A stretch of 64,000 bases of DNA, taken from contig NZ_LGDE01000002.1 of the NCBI RefSeq assembly GCF_001279725.1, forward strand, positions 82,728 to 146,727, written 5' to 3'. Position numbers and translations under genes: made by a program. Shown here piece by piece: positions 8,591 to 16,796 of the stretch; position 1 is the stretch's first letter; each line of letters opens with the position of its first letter. This DNA comes from Streptomyces sp. WM4235. GTDB lineage: Bacteria > Actinomycetota > Actinomycetes > Streptomycetales > Streptomycetaceae. The notes under the pieces were generated by a model that made no database searches, was not told the origin of the DNA, and saw nothing but the letters and a program-made list of their open reading frames with translations.

Positions 8591-9952
8591 TTACAGCTTG
8601 GTCCACGCCTCCTTGAGCACCGAGCGCAGGATGCCCTCGATCTCGTCGAAGGTGCCCTGGTCCGCGATCAGCGGCGGGGCCAGCTGGATGACCGGGTCGC
8701 CACGGTCGTCGGCGCGGCAGTACAGGCCGTTCTCGAAGAGCGCCTTGGAGAGGAAGCCGTAGAGCACGCGCTCCGTCTCCTCGTCCGTGAAGGACTCCTT
8801 CGTGACCTTGTCCTTGACGAGTTCGATGCCGTAGAAGTATCCGTTGCCGCGGACGTCGCCGACGATCGGCAGGTCGTGCAGCTTCTTCAGCGTCGAGAAG
8901 AAGGCGTCCTCGTTGTCCAGCACGTGCTGGTTGAGGCCTTCCTTGTCGAAGATGTCGAGGTTGGCCAGCGCGACGGCCGAGGAGACCGGGTGGCCGCCGA
9001 AGGTGTAGCCGTGCAGGAAGGTGTTGTCACCCTTGTAGAACGGCTCCGCGAGGCGGTCCGAGATGATGCAGGCGCCGATCGGGGAGTAGCCCGAGGTCAT
9101 GCCCTTGGCGCAGGTGATCATGTCCGGGACGTAGTCGAACTTGTCGCAGGCGAACATGGTGCCGAGGCGGCCGAAGGCGCAGATCGTCTCGTCGGAGACG
9201 AGCAGGACGTCGTACTCGTCGCAGATCTCGCGGACCCGCTGGAAGTACCCGGGCGGCGGCGGGAAGCAGCCACCGGCGTTCTGCACCGGCTCCAGGAACA
9301 CGGCGGCGACGGTGTCGGCGCCCTCGAACAGGATCTCCTGCTCGATCTGGTCGGCGCACCAACGGCCGTAGGCCTCCGGGTCGTCGCCGAAGATCGGGGC
9401 GCGGTAGATGTTGGTGTTCGGCACCTTGTGCGCGCCGGGGACCAGCGGCTCGAAGGGGGCCTTCAGGGCCGGCAGACCGGTGATGGACAGGGCGCCCTGC
9501 GGGGTGCCGTGGTAGGCCACCGCGCGGGAGATCACCTTGTACTTGGTGTGCTTGCCCTGGAGCTTGAAGTACTGCTTGGCCAGCTTCCAGGCGGTCTCGA
9601 CGGCCTCGCCGCCACCGGTGGTGAAGAAGACCTTGTTCAGGTCGCCCGGGGCGTAGTGGGCGAGGCGCTCGGCGAGCTCGACGGCCTTGGGGTGCGCGTA
9701 CGACCAGATGGGGAAGAACGCGAGTTGCTGCGCCTGCTTGTAGGCGACCTCGGCCAGTTCCTTGCGGCCGTGACCGGCGTTGACCACGAACAGTCCGGCG
9801 AGACCGTCGAGGTAGCGCTTGCCCTTGTCGTCCCAGATGTAGGTGCCCTCGCCCCGGACGATGGTGGGGACGGGGGAGTTCTCGTAGGACGACATGCGGG
9901 TGAAGTGCATCCACAGGTGGTCGTACGCGGTCTTGGAGAGGTCCTGGCTCAC
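8591..9952 (-). CDS. Class III PLP aminotransferase, probable putrescine/polyamine transaminase
   Basis: This 453-residue fold-type I PLP enzyme is probably a putrescine-pyruvate-type or omega-amino transaminase (SpuC-like). Landmarks are HFTRMSSY near the start, the PLP-phosphate loop TTGGGEAVETAWKLA, and the Schiff-base Lys at residue 283 in ITCAKGMTSGY. The GTG at 9952 is chosen because it lies 2 bp after the Lrp-gene stop, implying coupling. The divergent aminobutyraldehyde dehydrogenase across the regulator and the polyamine transporters downstream point to removal of an amino group from putrescine or a related diamine to give aminobutyraldehyde. The amine substrate is inferred. Confidence 0.85.
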   Translation of the reverse strand: MSQDLSKTAYDHLWMHFTRMSSYENSPVPTIVRGEGTYIWDDKGKRYLDGLAGLFVVNAGHGRKELAEVAYKQAQQLAFFPIWSYAHPKAVELAERLAHYAPGDLNKVFFTTGGGEAVETAWKLAKQYFKLQGKHTKYKVISRAVAYHGTPQGALSITGLPALKAPFEPLVPGAHKVPNTNIYRAPIFGDDPEAYGRWCADQIEQEILFEGADTVAAVFLEPVQNAGGCFPPPPGYFQRVREICDEYDVLLVSDETICAFGRLGTMFACDKFDYVPDMITCAKGMTSGYSPIGACIISDRLAEPFYKGDNTFLHGYTFGGHPVSSAVALANLDIFDKEGLNQHVLDNEDAFFSTLKKLHDLPIVGDVRGNGYFYGIELVKDKVTKESFTDEETERVLYGFLSKALFENGLYCRADDRGDPVIQLAPPLIADQGTFDEIEGILRSVLKEAWTKL

Positions 9953-9954
9953 GG

Positions 9955-10458
9955 TTATCGGGTTCCCCACATGTAGGTCTGCTTCTTCAGCTTCAGGTAA
10001 ACGAAGCTTTCGGTTGATCGCACGCCGGGGAGCGCGCGGATCTTCTTGTTGATCGTTTCCAACAGGTGGTCGTCGTCCTCGCAGACGATCTCCACCATCA
10101 GGTCGAACGAGCCCGCGGTCATGACCACGTACTCGCACTCGGCCATCGAGGTCAGTGCGTCGGCCACCGGGTCGAGGTCGCCCTCGACGTTGATGCCGAC
10201 CATTGCCTGGCGCCGCAGGCCCACGGTGAGCGGGTCCGTTACGGCGACGATCTGCATGACGCCCTGGTCGAGCAGCTTCTGTACGCGCTGGCGCACGGCT
10301 GCCTCGGACAGGCCGACGGCCTTGCCGATGGCTGCGTAGGGGCGGCGTCCGTCCTCTTGCAGTTGCTCGATGATCGCCAGGGACACAGCATCGACCGAAG
10401 GGGACGGTTGTCTGTTCCTGGAATCTGCGCTTCGACTGACCACGACCTCACTGTGCAC
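9955..10458 (-). CDS. Lrp/AsnC-family transcriptional regulator
   Basis: This protein of about 167 residues has an N-terminal winged helix (SLAIIEQLQEDGRRPYAAIG, then LSEAAVRQRVQKL) and a C-terminal RAM ligand-binding domain (VGINVEGDL...VMTAGSFDLMVEIVCED...LPGVRSTESF). Such proteins form octamers that respond to amino acids or related amines. It lies head-to-head with the aldehyde dehydrogenase and directly before the aminotransferase, so it probably controls this polyamine module. The GTG at 10458 gives a family-typical length; GTG at 10443 behind AGTGAGG is an alternative. The shared motif at 10495 lies 37 bp upstream of its start. Confidence 0.88.
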   Translation of the reverse strand: MHSEVVVSRSADSRNRQPSPSVDAVSLAIIEQLQEDGRRPYAAIGKAVGLSEAAVRQRVQKLLDQGVMQIVAVTDPLTVGLRRQAMVGINVEGDLDPVADALTSMAECEYVVMTAGSFDLMVEIVCEDDDHLLETINKKIRALPGVRSTESFVYLKLKKQTYMWGTR

Positions 10459-10494
10459 GAGGAGTCGTCTGTTCCGCAAGCCATAACCGATGAA

Positions 10495-10504
10495 ATTCGT
10501 TGTT
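10495..10504 (+). promoter_or_regulatory. ATTCGTTGTT motif between lrp and aldehyde dehydrogenase 1
   Basis: This 10-mer occurs in reverse orientation (AACAACGAAT) before aldehyde dehydrogenase 3 at 34269-34278, and with one inserted base before aldehyde dehydrogenase 2 at 17443-17453. Here it sits in the divergent regulator/dehydrogenase intergenic region, flanked by AT-rich sequence unlike its surroundings. It may be an operator for the adjacent Lrp-type protein. Confidence 0.45.
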
Positions 10505-10628
10505 CGGCGCCTCCGATTGCACGGATTTCGTAGTTGGGGGTGTCCGGCCCTGTCGAAAGCGTCGGCCGAGAGGCTAGGCTTGGGGAATCGTCTCAATCGT
10601 TGGACATGTGATCAGGAGAGTGGCTGTA

Positions 10629-12068
10629 GTGACCACCGAACTGCGTCGTCTGCGCAACTACATCGGCGGGGAGTTCAAGGACGCCGCCGACGGGCGGACC
10701 ACCGAGGTGGTCAACCCCGCCACCGGCGAGGCGTACGCCACCGCACCCCTGTCCGGCCAGGCCGATGTCGACGCGGCCATGGCCGCCGCCGCCGCGGCCT
10801 TCCCGGGCTGGCGCGACACCACCCCCGCGGAGCGGCAGAAGGCCCTGCTCAAGATCGCGGACGCCTTCGAGGCGCGCGCGGACGAGCTCGTCGCCGCCGA
10901 GTCGGAGAACACCGGCAAGCCGCTGGGCCTCACGGCCAGCGAGGAGCTGCCGCCGATGGTGGACCAGATCCGCTTCTTCGCGGGTGCGGCCCGACTGCTG
11001 GAGGGCCGCTCGGCCGGCGAGTACATGGACGGGATGACCTCGATCGTCCGCCGTGAGCCGGTCGGAGTCTGCGCCCAGGTCGCGCCGTGGAACTACCCGA
11101 TGATGATGGCCGTGTGGAAGTTCGCCCCGGCCATCGCCGCGGGCAACACCGTGGTGCTCAAGCCCTCGGACACCACCCCGGCCTCCACCGTGCTGATGGC
11201 CGAGATCATCGACTCGGTCCTCCCCAAGGGCGTCTTCAACGTCGTATGCGGCGACCGGGAGACCGGCAAGGCCATGGTGGAGCACTCCACCCCGGCCATG
11301 GCCTCCATCACCGGCTCCGTACGCGCCGGCATGCAGGTCGCCGAGAGCGCCTCGAAGGACGTCAAGCGCGTCCACCTGGAGCTCGGCGGCAAGGCCCCCG
11401 TCGTGGTCTTCGAGGACGCCGACCTGGCCAAGGCCGTCGAGGACATCGCGGTCGCCGGCTACTTCAACGCCGGCCAGGACTGCACCGCCGCCACCCGCGT
11501 GCTGGTGCACGAGTCGATCCACGACGAGTTCGTGGCCGCGCTCGCCAAGGCCGCCTCGGACACCAAGACCGGGCAGCCGGACGACGAGGACGTGCTGTAC
11601 GGGCCGCTCAACAACCCGAACCAGCTCAAGCAGGTCGCCGGCTTCATCGAGCGCCTCCCCGCCCACGCCAAGGTCGAGGCGGGCGGCCACCGGGTCGGCG
11701 AGAAGGGCTACTTCTACGCCCCGACCGTGGTGTCCGGCCTGAAGCAGGACGACGAGATCATCCAGAACGAGGTCTTCGGCCCCGTCATCACCGTGCAGTC
11801 CTTCACGGACGAGGCCCAGGCCCTGGAGTACGCGAACGGCGTCGAGTTCGCCCTCGCCTCCTCGGTGTGGACCAAGAACCACGGCCGCGCGATGCGCATG
11901 TCCAAGAACCTCGACTTCGGCTGCGTGTGGATCAACACCCACATCCCGCTCGTCGCCGAGATGCCCCACGGCGGGTTCAAGAAGTCCGGCTACGGCAAGG
12001 ACCTCTCCGCCTACGGCTTCGAGGACTACACCCGCATCAAGCACGTCATGACCTCGCTCGACGGCTGA
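10629..12068 (+). CDS. Gamma-aminobutyraldehyde dehydrogenase 1
   Basis: This 479-residue NAD(P)-dependent aldehyde dehydrogenase probably turns 4-aminobutyraldehyde into GABA in the cytoplasm. Motifs visible are APWNYPMMM (cofactor/substrate region), VHLELGGKAP with general-base Glu251, and GQDCTAATR with nucleophile Cys285. The GTG at 10629 follows AGGAG (10614-10618) at good spacing; GTG at 10620 is possible. It is close to PatD/PuuC-type enzymes and differs from aldehyde dehydrogenase 2 at 17.5 kb. The divergent Lrp gene and transaminase suggest one module, with the orphan binding protein downstream behind a strong hairpin. Confidence 0.88.
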   Translation: MTTELRRLRNYIGGEFKDAADGRTTEVVNPATGEAYATAPLSGQADVDAAMAAAAAAFPGWRDTTPAERQKALLKIADAFEARADELVAAESENTGKPLGLTASEELPPMVDQIRFFAGAARLLEGRSAGEYMDGMTSIVRREPVGVCAQVAPWNYPMMMAVWKFAPAIAAGNTVVLKPSDTTPASTVLMAEIIDSVLPKGVFNVVCGDRETGKAMVEHSTPAMASITGSVRAGMQVAESASKDVKRVHLELGGKAPVVVFEDADLAKAVEDIAVAGYFNAGQDCTAATRVLVHESIHDEFVAALAKAASDTKTGQPDDEDVLYGPLNNPNQLKQVAGFIERLPAHAKVEAGGHRVGEKGYFYAPTVVSGLKQDDEIIQNEVFGPVITVQSFTDEAQALEYANGVEFALASSVWTKNHGRAMRMSKNLDFGCVWINTHIPLVAEMPHGGFKKSGYGKDLSAYGFEDYTRIKHVMTSLDG

Positions 12069-12109
12069 CCACTCGCCGCGGCGACCGCACTGATCAGCGC
12101 ACAGCGCTG

Positions 12110-12150
12110 AGGGGGCGGGCAGTAGACACGTTGTCTATTGTCCGCCCCTT
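12110..12150 (+). terminator. Near-perfect ~20-bp hairpin between aldehyde dehydrogenase 1 and the binding-protein gene
   Basis: The palindrome TAGACA-CGT-TGTCTA (12123-12137) extends outward through paired GC-rich flanks to 12110/12150 with only G-T wobbles as imperfections, leaving a 3-base loop. It ends 22 bp before the next start, so it may terminate the dehydrogenase transcript or attenuate the binding-protein gene. The central 15 bp could also be an operator. Confidence 0.7.
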
Positions 12151-12172
12151 CGCGTTGCCCGAGGCTGTGGCC

Positions 12173-13351
12173 ATGCCTGAACTCGCCTTCTCCCGGCGCT
12201 CGGCGCTGCGCGGCCTCGGCGCCGTGGTCCTGCCGGCCGCGCTCACCGCCTGCGGGGTTCCCGCCGCCTTCGTCCCCGAAGACCGGCGGGAGGGGCCGGA
12301 CCGATCCGCCCGGGACCGAAGTCTCGCCTTCTCCAACTGGCCGCTCTACATCGACACCGACGAGGAGGACGAGGCGCGCCGGCCGACGTTGGACGAGTTC
12401 TCGCAGAAGACCGGCGTCGAGGTCCGGTACACCGAGGAGATCAACGACAACGACGAGTTCTTCGGCAAGATCAGTCCGGCGCTCATGAACCACCAGGAGA
12501 CCGGCCACGACCTCGTGGTGGTCAGCGACTGGATGGCCGCCCGCTTCGTCCATCTGGGCTGGGCCCAGAAGATGGACCGCTCGGCCCAGTCGAACGTGGC
12601 CAAGTACCTGGATCCCCAACTCCGTTCCCCCGCCTTCGACGAGGGCCGGCTGCACACCGTCCCCTGGCAGTCGGGCATCACCGGCATCGCCTACAACCGC
12701 AAGGCCCTGGGCCGGGAGCTCAAGTCCGTCAAGGACCTCTGGCAGCCCGATCTCGCGGGCAAGGTGACGCTCTTCTCCGGGCTCGACGAGTCCTTCGCCC
12801 TGCTGATGCAGGGTGACGGCGTGGACGTCACCCGCTGGACCGAGGCGGACTTCCACCGCATGTGCGATCAGGTCGAGCGCATGGTCAGGAAGAGGCACAT
12901 CCGCCGCTTCACCGGCAACGACTACACCTCCGACCTGAGCAAGGGCGACGTCCTGGCCTGTCAGGCCTACTCCGGCGACGTCATCCAACTCCAGGCCGAC
13001 AACCCCGACATCGAGTTCGTGGTGCCCGAGGAAGGGGCCGAACTCTGGGCCGAGAGCCTGCTCGTCCCCAACCTGGCGCGCCACAAGGCCAACGCCGAAG
13101 CCCTCGTGGACCACTACTACGACCCGGCGGTGGCCGCCCGGCTCGCGGCGTCCGTCAACTACGTCTGTCCGGTCCCGGCCGCCCGCGAGGTGCTGGCGGG
13201 CTCCGACGACGAGGAGACCGCGGAACTGGCCGAGAACCCGCTGATCTTCCCCGACGACGAGATGCGCCGGCGTCTCGTCGTGGCTCGGGACATCTCCTCG
13301 GTGGAACGCCGCTCCTTCGCCAAGCGGTGGAACGCCATCGTCGGTCTCTGA
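12173..13351 (+). CDS. Polyamine ABC transporter substrate-binding lipoprotein 1 (PotD-like, orphan)
   Basis: This 392-residue PotD/PotF-like protein probably binds putrescine or spermidine outside the membrane. The N terminus has a Tat-like SRRSALRGLG followed by lipobox LTAC. The fold signature is clear: LAFSNWPLYID, VRYTEEINDNDEFFGK, DLVVVSDWMAARF and RRFTGNDYTSDL. It resembles the second copy at 19.1 kb along its whole length (SNW..Y.D, EFFGK, GNDYT, ANAEAL, NYVCPV). ATG at 12173 is preceded by GAGG. No permease or ATPase gene follows, so it may feed the complete transporter at 19-23 kb. Confidence 0.87.
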   Translation: MPELAFSRRSALRGLGAVVLPAALTACGVPAAFVPEDRREGPDRSARDRSLAFSNWPLYIDTDEEDEARRPTLDEFSQKTGVEVRYTEEINDNDEFFGKISPALMNHQETGHDLVVVSDWMAARFVHLGWAQKMDRSAQSNVAKYLDPQLRSPAFDEGRLHTVPWQSGITGIAYNRKALGRELKSVKDLWQPDLAGKVTLFSGLDESFALLMQGDGVDVTRWTEADFHRMCDQVERMVRKRHIRRFTGNDYTSDLSKGDVLACQAYSGDVIQLQADNPDIEFVVPEEGAELWAESLLVPNLARHKANAEALVDHYYDPAVAARLAASVNYVCPVPAAREVLAGSDDEETAELAENPLIFPDDEMRRRLVVARDISSVERRSFAKRWNAIVGL

Positions 13352-13703
13352 GGGGGAGGTCCGCGACCGGCCTCCGACCGGCCTCCGACCGGGACTTGGG
13401 CGGGTCCGCTCCGCTGCTGAGCCCGTCCGTCCGCGCGCGTTCCCCATCACCGTTCTGGTTGCCCCGCAACGGGGCGCCCGGTCTTCGGAGTCGGCATGAC
13501 GTTCTCCCCCTGTCGATCGCATGTCTTGGGGGGTGGTGTCACCGGCTTCGGAGGCATCGACAGACCGCCGCCAATCGGCGGACGGCAGTGCGGGATCGCG
13601 GGGGACCAGGAACGGCATGGTGACGGCCAACTGCACCAGCAGCGTTAGTCCCAGGTCCGGCCGGCGCGGGTCGGCCCGGCGGACGCGCTCGCCCAGGCCC
13701 GTG
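13352..13703. other. Intergenic region with short repeats and a hairpin
   Basis: No convincing gene is seen in these ~350 bases between the binding-protein gene (plus) and GDPD (minus). It holds an 11-bp tandem repeat (unit CGACCGGCCTC, about 2.6 copies, 13364-13392) and a 6-bp hairpin GCCCCG-caa-CGGGGC (13461-13475) that could end the binding-protein transcript. On the minus strand about 13560-13650 encodes a hydrophobic stretch (LTLLVQLAVTMPFLVPRD) with no stable start; it may be a remnant. Confidence 0.5.
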
Positions 13704-14393
13704 TCACCGACGCCGCTCGGCCCGTACGGCCGTCAGCGCGTCCACCCGGTTGGTCGTGATGGAGTCGACCCCCGCCGCGATGAGCGCGCGCATCGACCGC
13801 TTCGTGTCGGCGGTCCACGCCGACACGAGCAGGCCGTCCCGGTGCAGGGCGTCGGTCAACTCCCGGTCGACGAGCCCGAAGCGGTAGTTGAGCCAGGCCG
13901 GGGCCACCGCGTCGATGAGCACCCGGCGCGGCGGCGACAGGGTGGTCCAGGTCAGCGCGATCTCCGCGCCCGGGTCGGCGGCCCGCACCGCGAGCATCGA
14001 TTCCGGGCCCGCGCAGTAGTAGGTGCGCTCCCGCGCCCCGCACTCGCGGACCTGGTCCACGACCGTCCGCACCGCGTCGGAGTCGGCGCCCGGAAGGTCC
14101 ACCATCACCCGGCCCGCGCCCGCCGCCTCCAAGGCCTCGCGCAGGGTGGGGATCCCGCCCCGCGCGAGCTCCTTGAGCTGGGGAGCCGTGACGGCGTCGA
14201 GCCGCACGTCATGCCCCCACAGCCGCTGGAGCGTCTCGTCGTGCAGGACGACCGGGACCCGGTCACGGGTGAGCCGGACGTCGATCTCGACCGCGTCCGC
14301 CCCCCGGGCGAAGGCGGAGCGGATCGAGTCGAGGGTGTTCTCGCGGACACGGTAGGGGTCGCCGCGGTGGCCGACGGCAGTCAGGGTGCGCAT
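13704..14393 (-). CDS. Glycerophosphodiester phosphodiesterase family protein
   Basis: This ~229-residue TIM-barrel enzyme matches the GDPD family: VGHRGDPYRVRENT at the start (catalytic His-Arg and Glu-Asn), VEIDVRLTRD with the metal-binding Glu/Asp, and VVLHDETLQRL with the second catalytic His. The end has SAWTADTKRSM and DSITTNRVD, the usual last strands. Family members split glycerophosphodiesters to glycerol-3-phosphate and an alcohol. There is no signal peptide, so it acts in the cytoplasm. ATG at 14393 or at 14402 can start it. It follows the deaminase gene by a short gap and may be co-transcribed. Confidence 0.87.
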   Translation of the reverse strand: MRTLTAVGHRGDPYRVRENTLDSIRSAFARGADAVEIDVRLTRDRVPVVLHDETLQRLWGHDVRLDAVTAPQLKELARGGIPTLREALEAAGAGRVMVDLPGADSDAVRTVVDQVRECGARERTYYCAGPESMLAVRAADPGAEIALTWTTLSPPRRVLIDAVAPAWLNYRFGLVDRELTDALHRDGLLVSAWTADTKRSMRALIAAGVDSITTNRVDALTAVRAERRR

Positions 14394-14414
14394 GCACCCC
14401 ATTCTGCTCGGGCG

Positions 14415-15440
14415 TCAGGAGGCCAACCACGTGTCCGTGTACGTGTCGATCTCCGCGGTGAGCCGCGCCTTGCCCGCCGGGTCGAGGAAGGAGGCCTCGA
14501 CGGCGTTCTTGGCCAGCTGCGCCAGACCGCGCTCGTCGAGGTCGAGGAGCCGTGCGGCCACCGCGTACTCGTTGTTGAGGTCGGAGCCGAACATCGGCGG
14601 GTCGTCGCTGTTGATGGTGACGAGCACGCCCGCCGCGACCATCTCCTTGACGGGGTGCGCGTCCATGTCGGTCACCACGCGGGTGGCGATGTTCGAGGTC
14701 GGGCAGACCTCCAGCGCGATCCGGTGCTCGGCGAGGTAGGCCAGCAGCTCGGGGTCCCGGACGGAGGTCGTGCCGTGGCCGATGCGCTCGGCGCCCAACT
14801 CGCGGATGGCGTCCCAGACGGTCTCCGGCCCGGTGGACTCGCCGGCGTGCGGCACGCTGTGCAGGCCGGCTGCCCGGGCCCGGTCGAAGTACGGCTTGAA
14901 CTGGGGGCGCGGGACACCGATCTCCGGACCGCCCAGGCCGAAGGAGACCAGGCCCTCGGGGCGCAGGTCGACCGCGAGGCGGGTGGTCTCGGCCGCGGCC
15001 TCCAGGCCCGCTTCGCCGGGGATGTCGAAGCACCAGCGCAGGATGACCCCGAGTTCGGCCTCGGCGTCCTTGCGGGCGTCCTCGATGGCCTCCATGAACG
15101 CCTTCTCCTCGATGCCGCGGCGGGTGGAGGAGTACGGGGTGATCGTCAGCTCGGCGTAGCGGATGTTCTGCCGGGCCATGTCGCGGGCGACCTCGAAGGT
15201 CAGCGTGCGCACGTCGTCGGGGGTGCGGACCAGGTCGACGACGGACAGGTAGACCTCGATGAAGTGGGCGAAGTCCGTGAAGGTGAAGTAATCGGCGAGC
15301 GCCTCGGGGTCGGTGGGGACCTTCGAGTCGGGGTGCCGGGAGGCGAGCTCGGCCACGATGCGCGGGGAGGCCGAGCCGACGTGGTGGACGTGGAGTTCGG
15401 CCTTGGGAAGCCCCGCGATGAAGGGGTGCAGGTCGGGCAT
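14415..15440 (-). CDS. Adenosine deaminase-family enzyme, possibly aminodeoxyfutalosine deaminase
   Basis: This 341-residue amidohydrolase keeps the deaminase zinc and catalytic set: His17 and His19 (ELHVHHVG), His198 and Glu201 in VPHAGES, His222 in RIGHGT, and Asp279/280 in INSDDPPM. The usual HxHLDG motif reads HVHHVG, so the Asp/Glu that recognises the ribose 5'-OH of adenosine is missing. From memory, a Streptomyces homologue at this chromosomal position deaminates 6-aminodeoxyfutalosine in menaquinone synthesis; the altered motif fits a 5'-substituted substrate. Ordinary adenosine deaminase activity remains possible. Confidence 0.78.
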   Translation of the reverse strand: MPDLHPFIAGLPKAELHVHHVGSASPRIVAELASRHPDSKVPTDPEALADYFTFTDFAHFIEVYLSVVDLVRTPDDVRTLTFEVARDMARQNIRYAELTITPYSSTRRGIEEKAFMEAIEDARKDAEAELGVILRWCFDIPGEAGLEAAAETTRLAVDLRPEGLVSFGLGGPEIGVPRPQFKPYFDRARAAGLHSVPHAGESTGPETVWDAIRELGAERIGHGTTSVRDPELLAYLAEHRIALEVCPTSNIATRVVTDMDAHPVKEMVAAGVLVTINSDDPPMFGSDLNNEYAVAARLLDLDERGLAQLAKNAVEASFLDPAGKARLTAEIDTYTDTWLAS

Positions 15441-15548
15441 GGGTGCCTCCGGGAGGACACGGGTTCGGGCAGGTCGGCTTCATCGTAGGCAGGCCCGGGG
15501 AGTGTCGGTGGCAGCACTTAGCATGGCTGTACGAGAGGGGGGTGCCGT

Positions 15549-16253
15549 ATGACCGACCAGAGCCCTGAGCCGTCCGACCCGTGGGCACCGCCCGAGCGGC
15601 CGGCGGTGGACCGGGGCAAACCGGCCGTGGACCTGGGCAAGGGGCGGGGCGGGTCCGGGGACGCGGGTGTGCACGACCAGCCGACGATCGCCGGCATGCC
15701 GGGCGCGACGACCGGCCGGTCCTTCGACACGGCCGCGCAGCCCTTCGACACGACTCCCCACCCCTTCGGCACGGCCCCGCAGTCCTTCGGCGCGACCGCG
15801 CCGATCGACCCCGCCGGCTCCTGGGGGCAGGCTCCCGGTCCCGCGTACGGGTATCCGGCGCAGCCCGATCCCGCCGGATACGGCTACCCCGGGGCCCAGT
15901 TGCCGGGGCGGCCCGCACCCTACACACCCTGGTCCCCCGTGCCGACCCCGCCGAGCAACGGCCTCGCCATCACGGGGTTCGTACTCGGCCTGCTCTCGGT
16001 CCTCGCCTGCCCGACCATGGTCGGCCCCATCGCGCTCGGCATCGCCGGGATCGTCTTCGGCGCACTCGGCCGGGGCAAGGCGAACCGGGGCGAGGCAGGC
16101 AACGGCGGGCTCGCGCTGGCCGGTCTCATCCTCGGTTCCGTCGGCATCGTGATCGGCGTCCTGGTGACCGCGGCCTTCCTCCTCGGCCCGACCTTCGAGG
16201 ACGTCGACCGCGACGGGCCGTACGAGGACACCGGGGTCCAGGAGCGAATATGA
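15549..16253 (+). CDS. DUF4190-type membrane protein with disordered Pro/Gly-rich N terminus
   Basis: This 234-residue protein starts with ~135 residues rich in Pro, Gly, Thr and Asp (repeats such as FDT/FGT and YGYPxx), which should be disordered and cytoplasmic. It ends with two hydrophobic helices: NGLAITGFVLGLLSVLACP, then GGLALAGLILGSVGIVIGVL, with a Gly/Lys-rich GRGKANRGEA loop between. That pair is the DUF4190 pattern common in streptomycetes. Function is unknown. It is divergent from the deaminase gene and convergent with the NUDIX gene. Confidence 0.75.
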   Translation: MTDQSPEPSDPWAPPERPAVDRGKPAVDLGKGRGGSGDAGVHDQPTIAGMPGATTGRSFDTAAQPFDTTPHPFGTAPQSFGATAPIDPAGSWGQAPGPAYGYPAQPDPAGYGYPGAQLPGRPAPYTPWSPVPTPPSNGLAITGFVLGLLSVLACPTMVGPIALGIAGIVFGALGRGKANRGEAGNGGLALAGLILGSVGIVIGVLVTAAFLLGPTFEDVDRDGPYEDTGVQERI

Positions 16254-16304
16254 CCCCCGTCGACGCCGGTGGGGAACCGGGCGTGGGGGACCGGTCGTCG
16301 CCGG

Positions 16305-16796
16305 TCAGACCCGCGCCGCCATCAGCAGCGTCGGCACCATGACGACCGCGTCGCCGTCCGTCCCGACCGAACCGACGCTGTCGTCGCCGTCGCCGCCGTC
16401 ACCGCCGAGGTCGGACCCGGTACCGCGTGACAGGGGGACCCAGATCAGCCCCACCATTCGGGGACAGTCGCACACCAGGTCCTCGTCGACCCCGAGGCGG
16501 GGCTCCCCGGGCGCGACGTCCACGCGGTAGCAGGCGGTCCAGCCGGAGGGGTACGGCGCCTCGTACGCGAACCGCACGTCCAGGGCGTGCAGGCCGACCT
16601 CCTCGGCCACCTCGCGCCGTACCGCCTCGGCGGGTTCCTCCCCGGCCTCCAGGCCGCCGCCGGGCAGCGTCCAGTACTCCGGTCCGTCGTGTCGACCGGT
16701 GGGCCCCGGGCCCCGCTCCCGCACCATGAGCACGCAGCCGTCCCGGATGATCACCGCGGCGACCCGGCGTCGGCCGGGTATGCCCGGACCCGTCAC
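16305..16796 (-). CDS. NUDIX hydrolase
   Basis: This 163-residue protein has a full NUDIX box at residues 47-69 (G5-E-7-REVAEEVG pattern, GGGLEAGEEPAEAVRREVAEE). NUDIX enzymes cleave nucleoside diphosphates linked to other groups, such as ADP-ribose or oxidised dNTPs. The C-terminal ~30 residues are an Asp/Gly-rich low-complexity stretch. The GTG at 16796 overlaps the NADAR stop by 4 bp (GTGA), so both are made from one coupled message. A substrate related to ADP-ribose is inferred from the NADAR neighbour only. Confidence 0.85.
   Translation of the reverse strand: MTGPGIPGRRRVAAVIIRDGCVLMVRERGPGPTGRHDGPEYWTLPGGGLEAGEEPAEAVRREVAEEVGLHALDVRFAYEAPYPSGWTACYRVDVAPGEPRLGVDEDLVCDCPRMVGLIWVPLSRGTGSDLGGDGGDGDDSVGSVGTDGDAVVMVPTLLMAARV

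Noticed and set aside
13352..13636. Minus-strand frame encoding a hydrophobic stretch (LTLLVQLAVTMPFLVPRD)
   Set aside because: It continues antisense through the binding-protein gene, lacks a ribosome site and shows no conserved motif. It may be a gene remnant, but this cannot be shown here.
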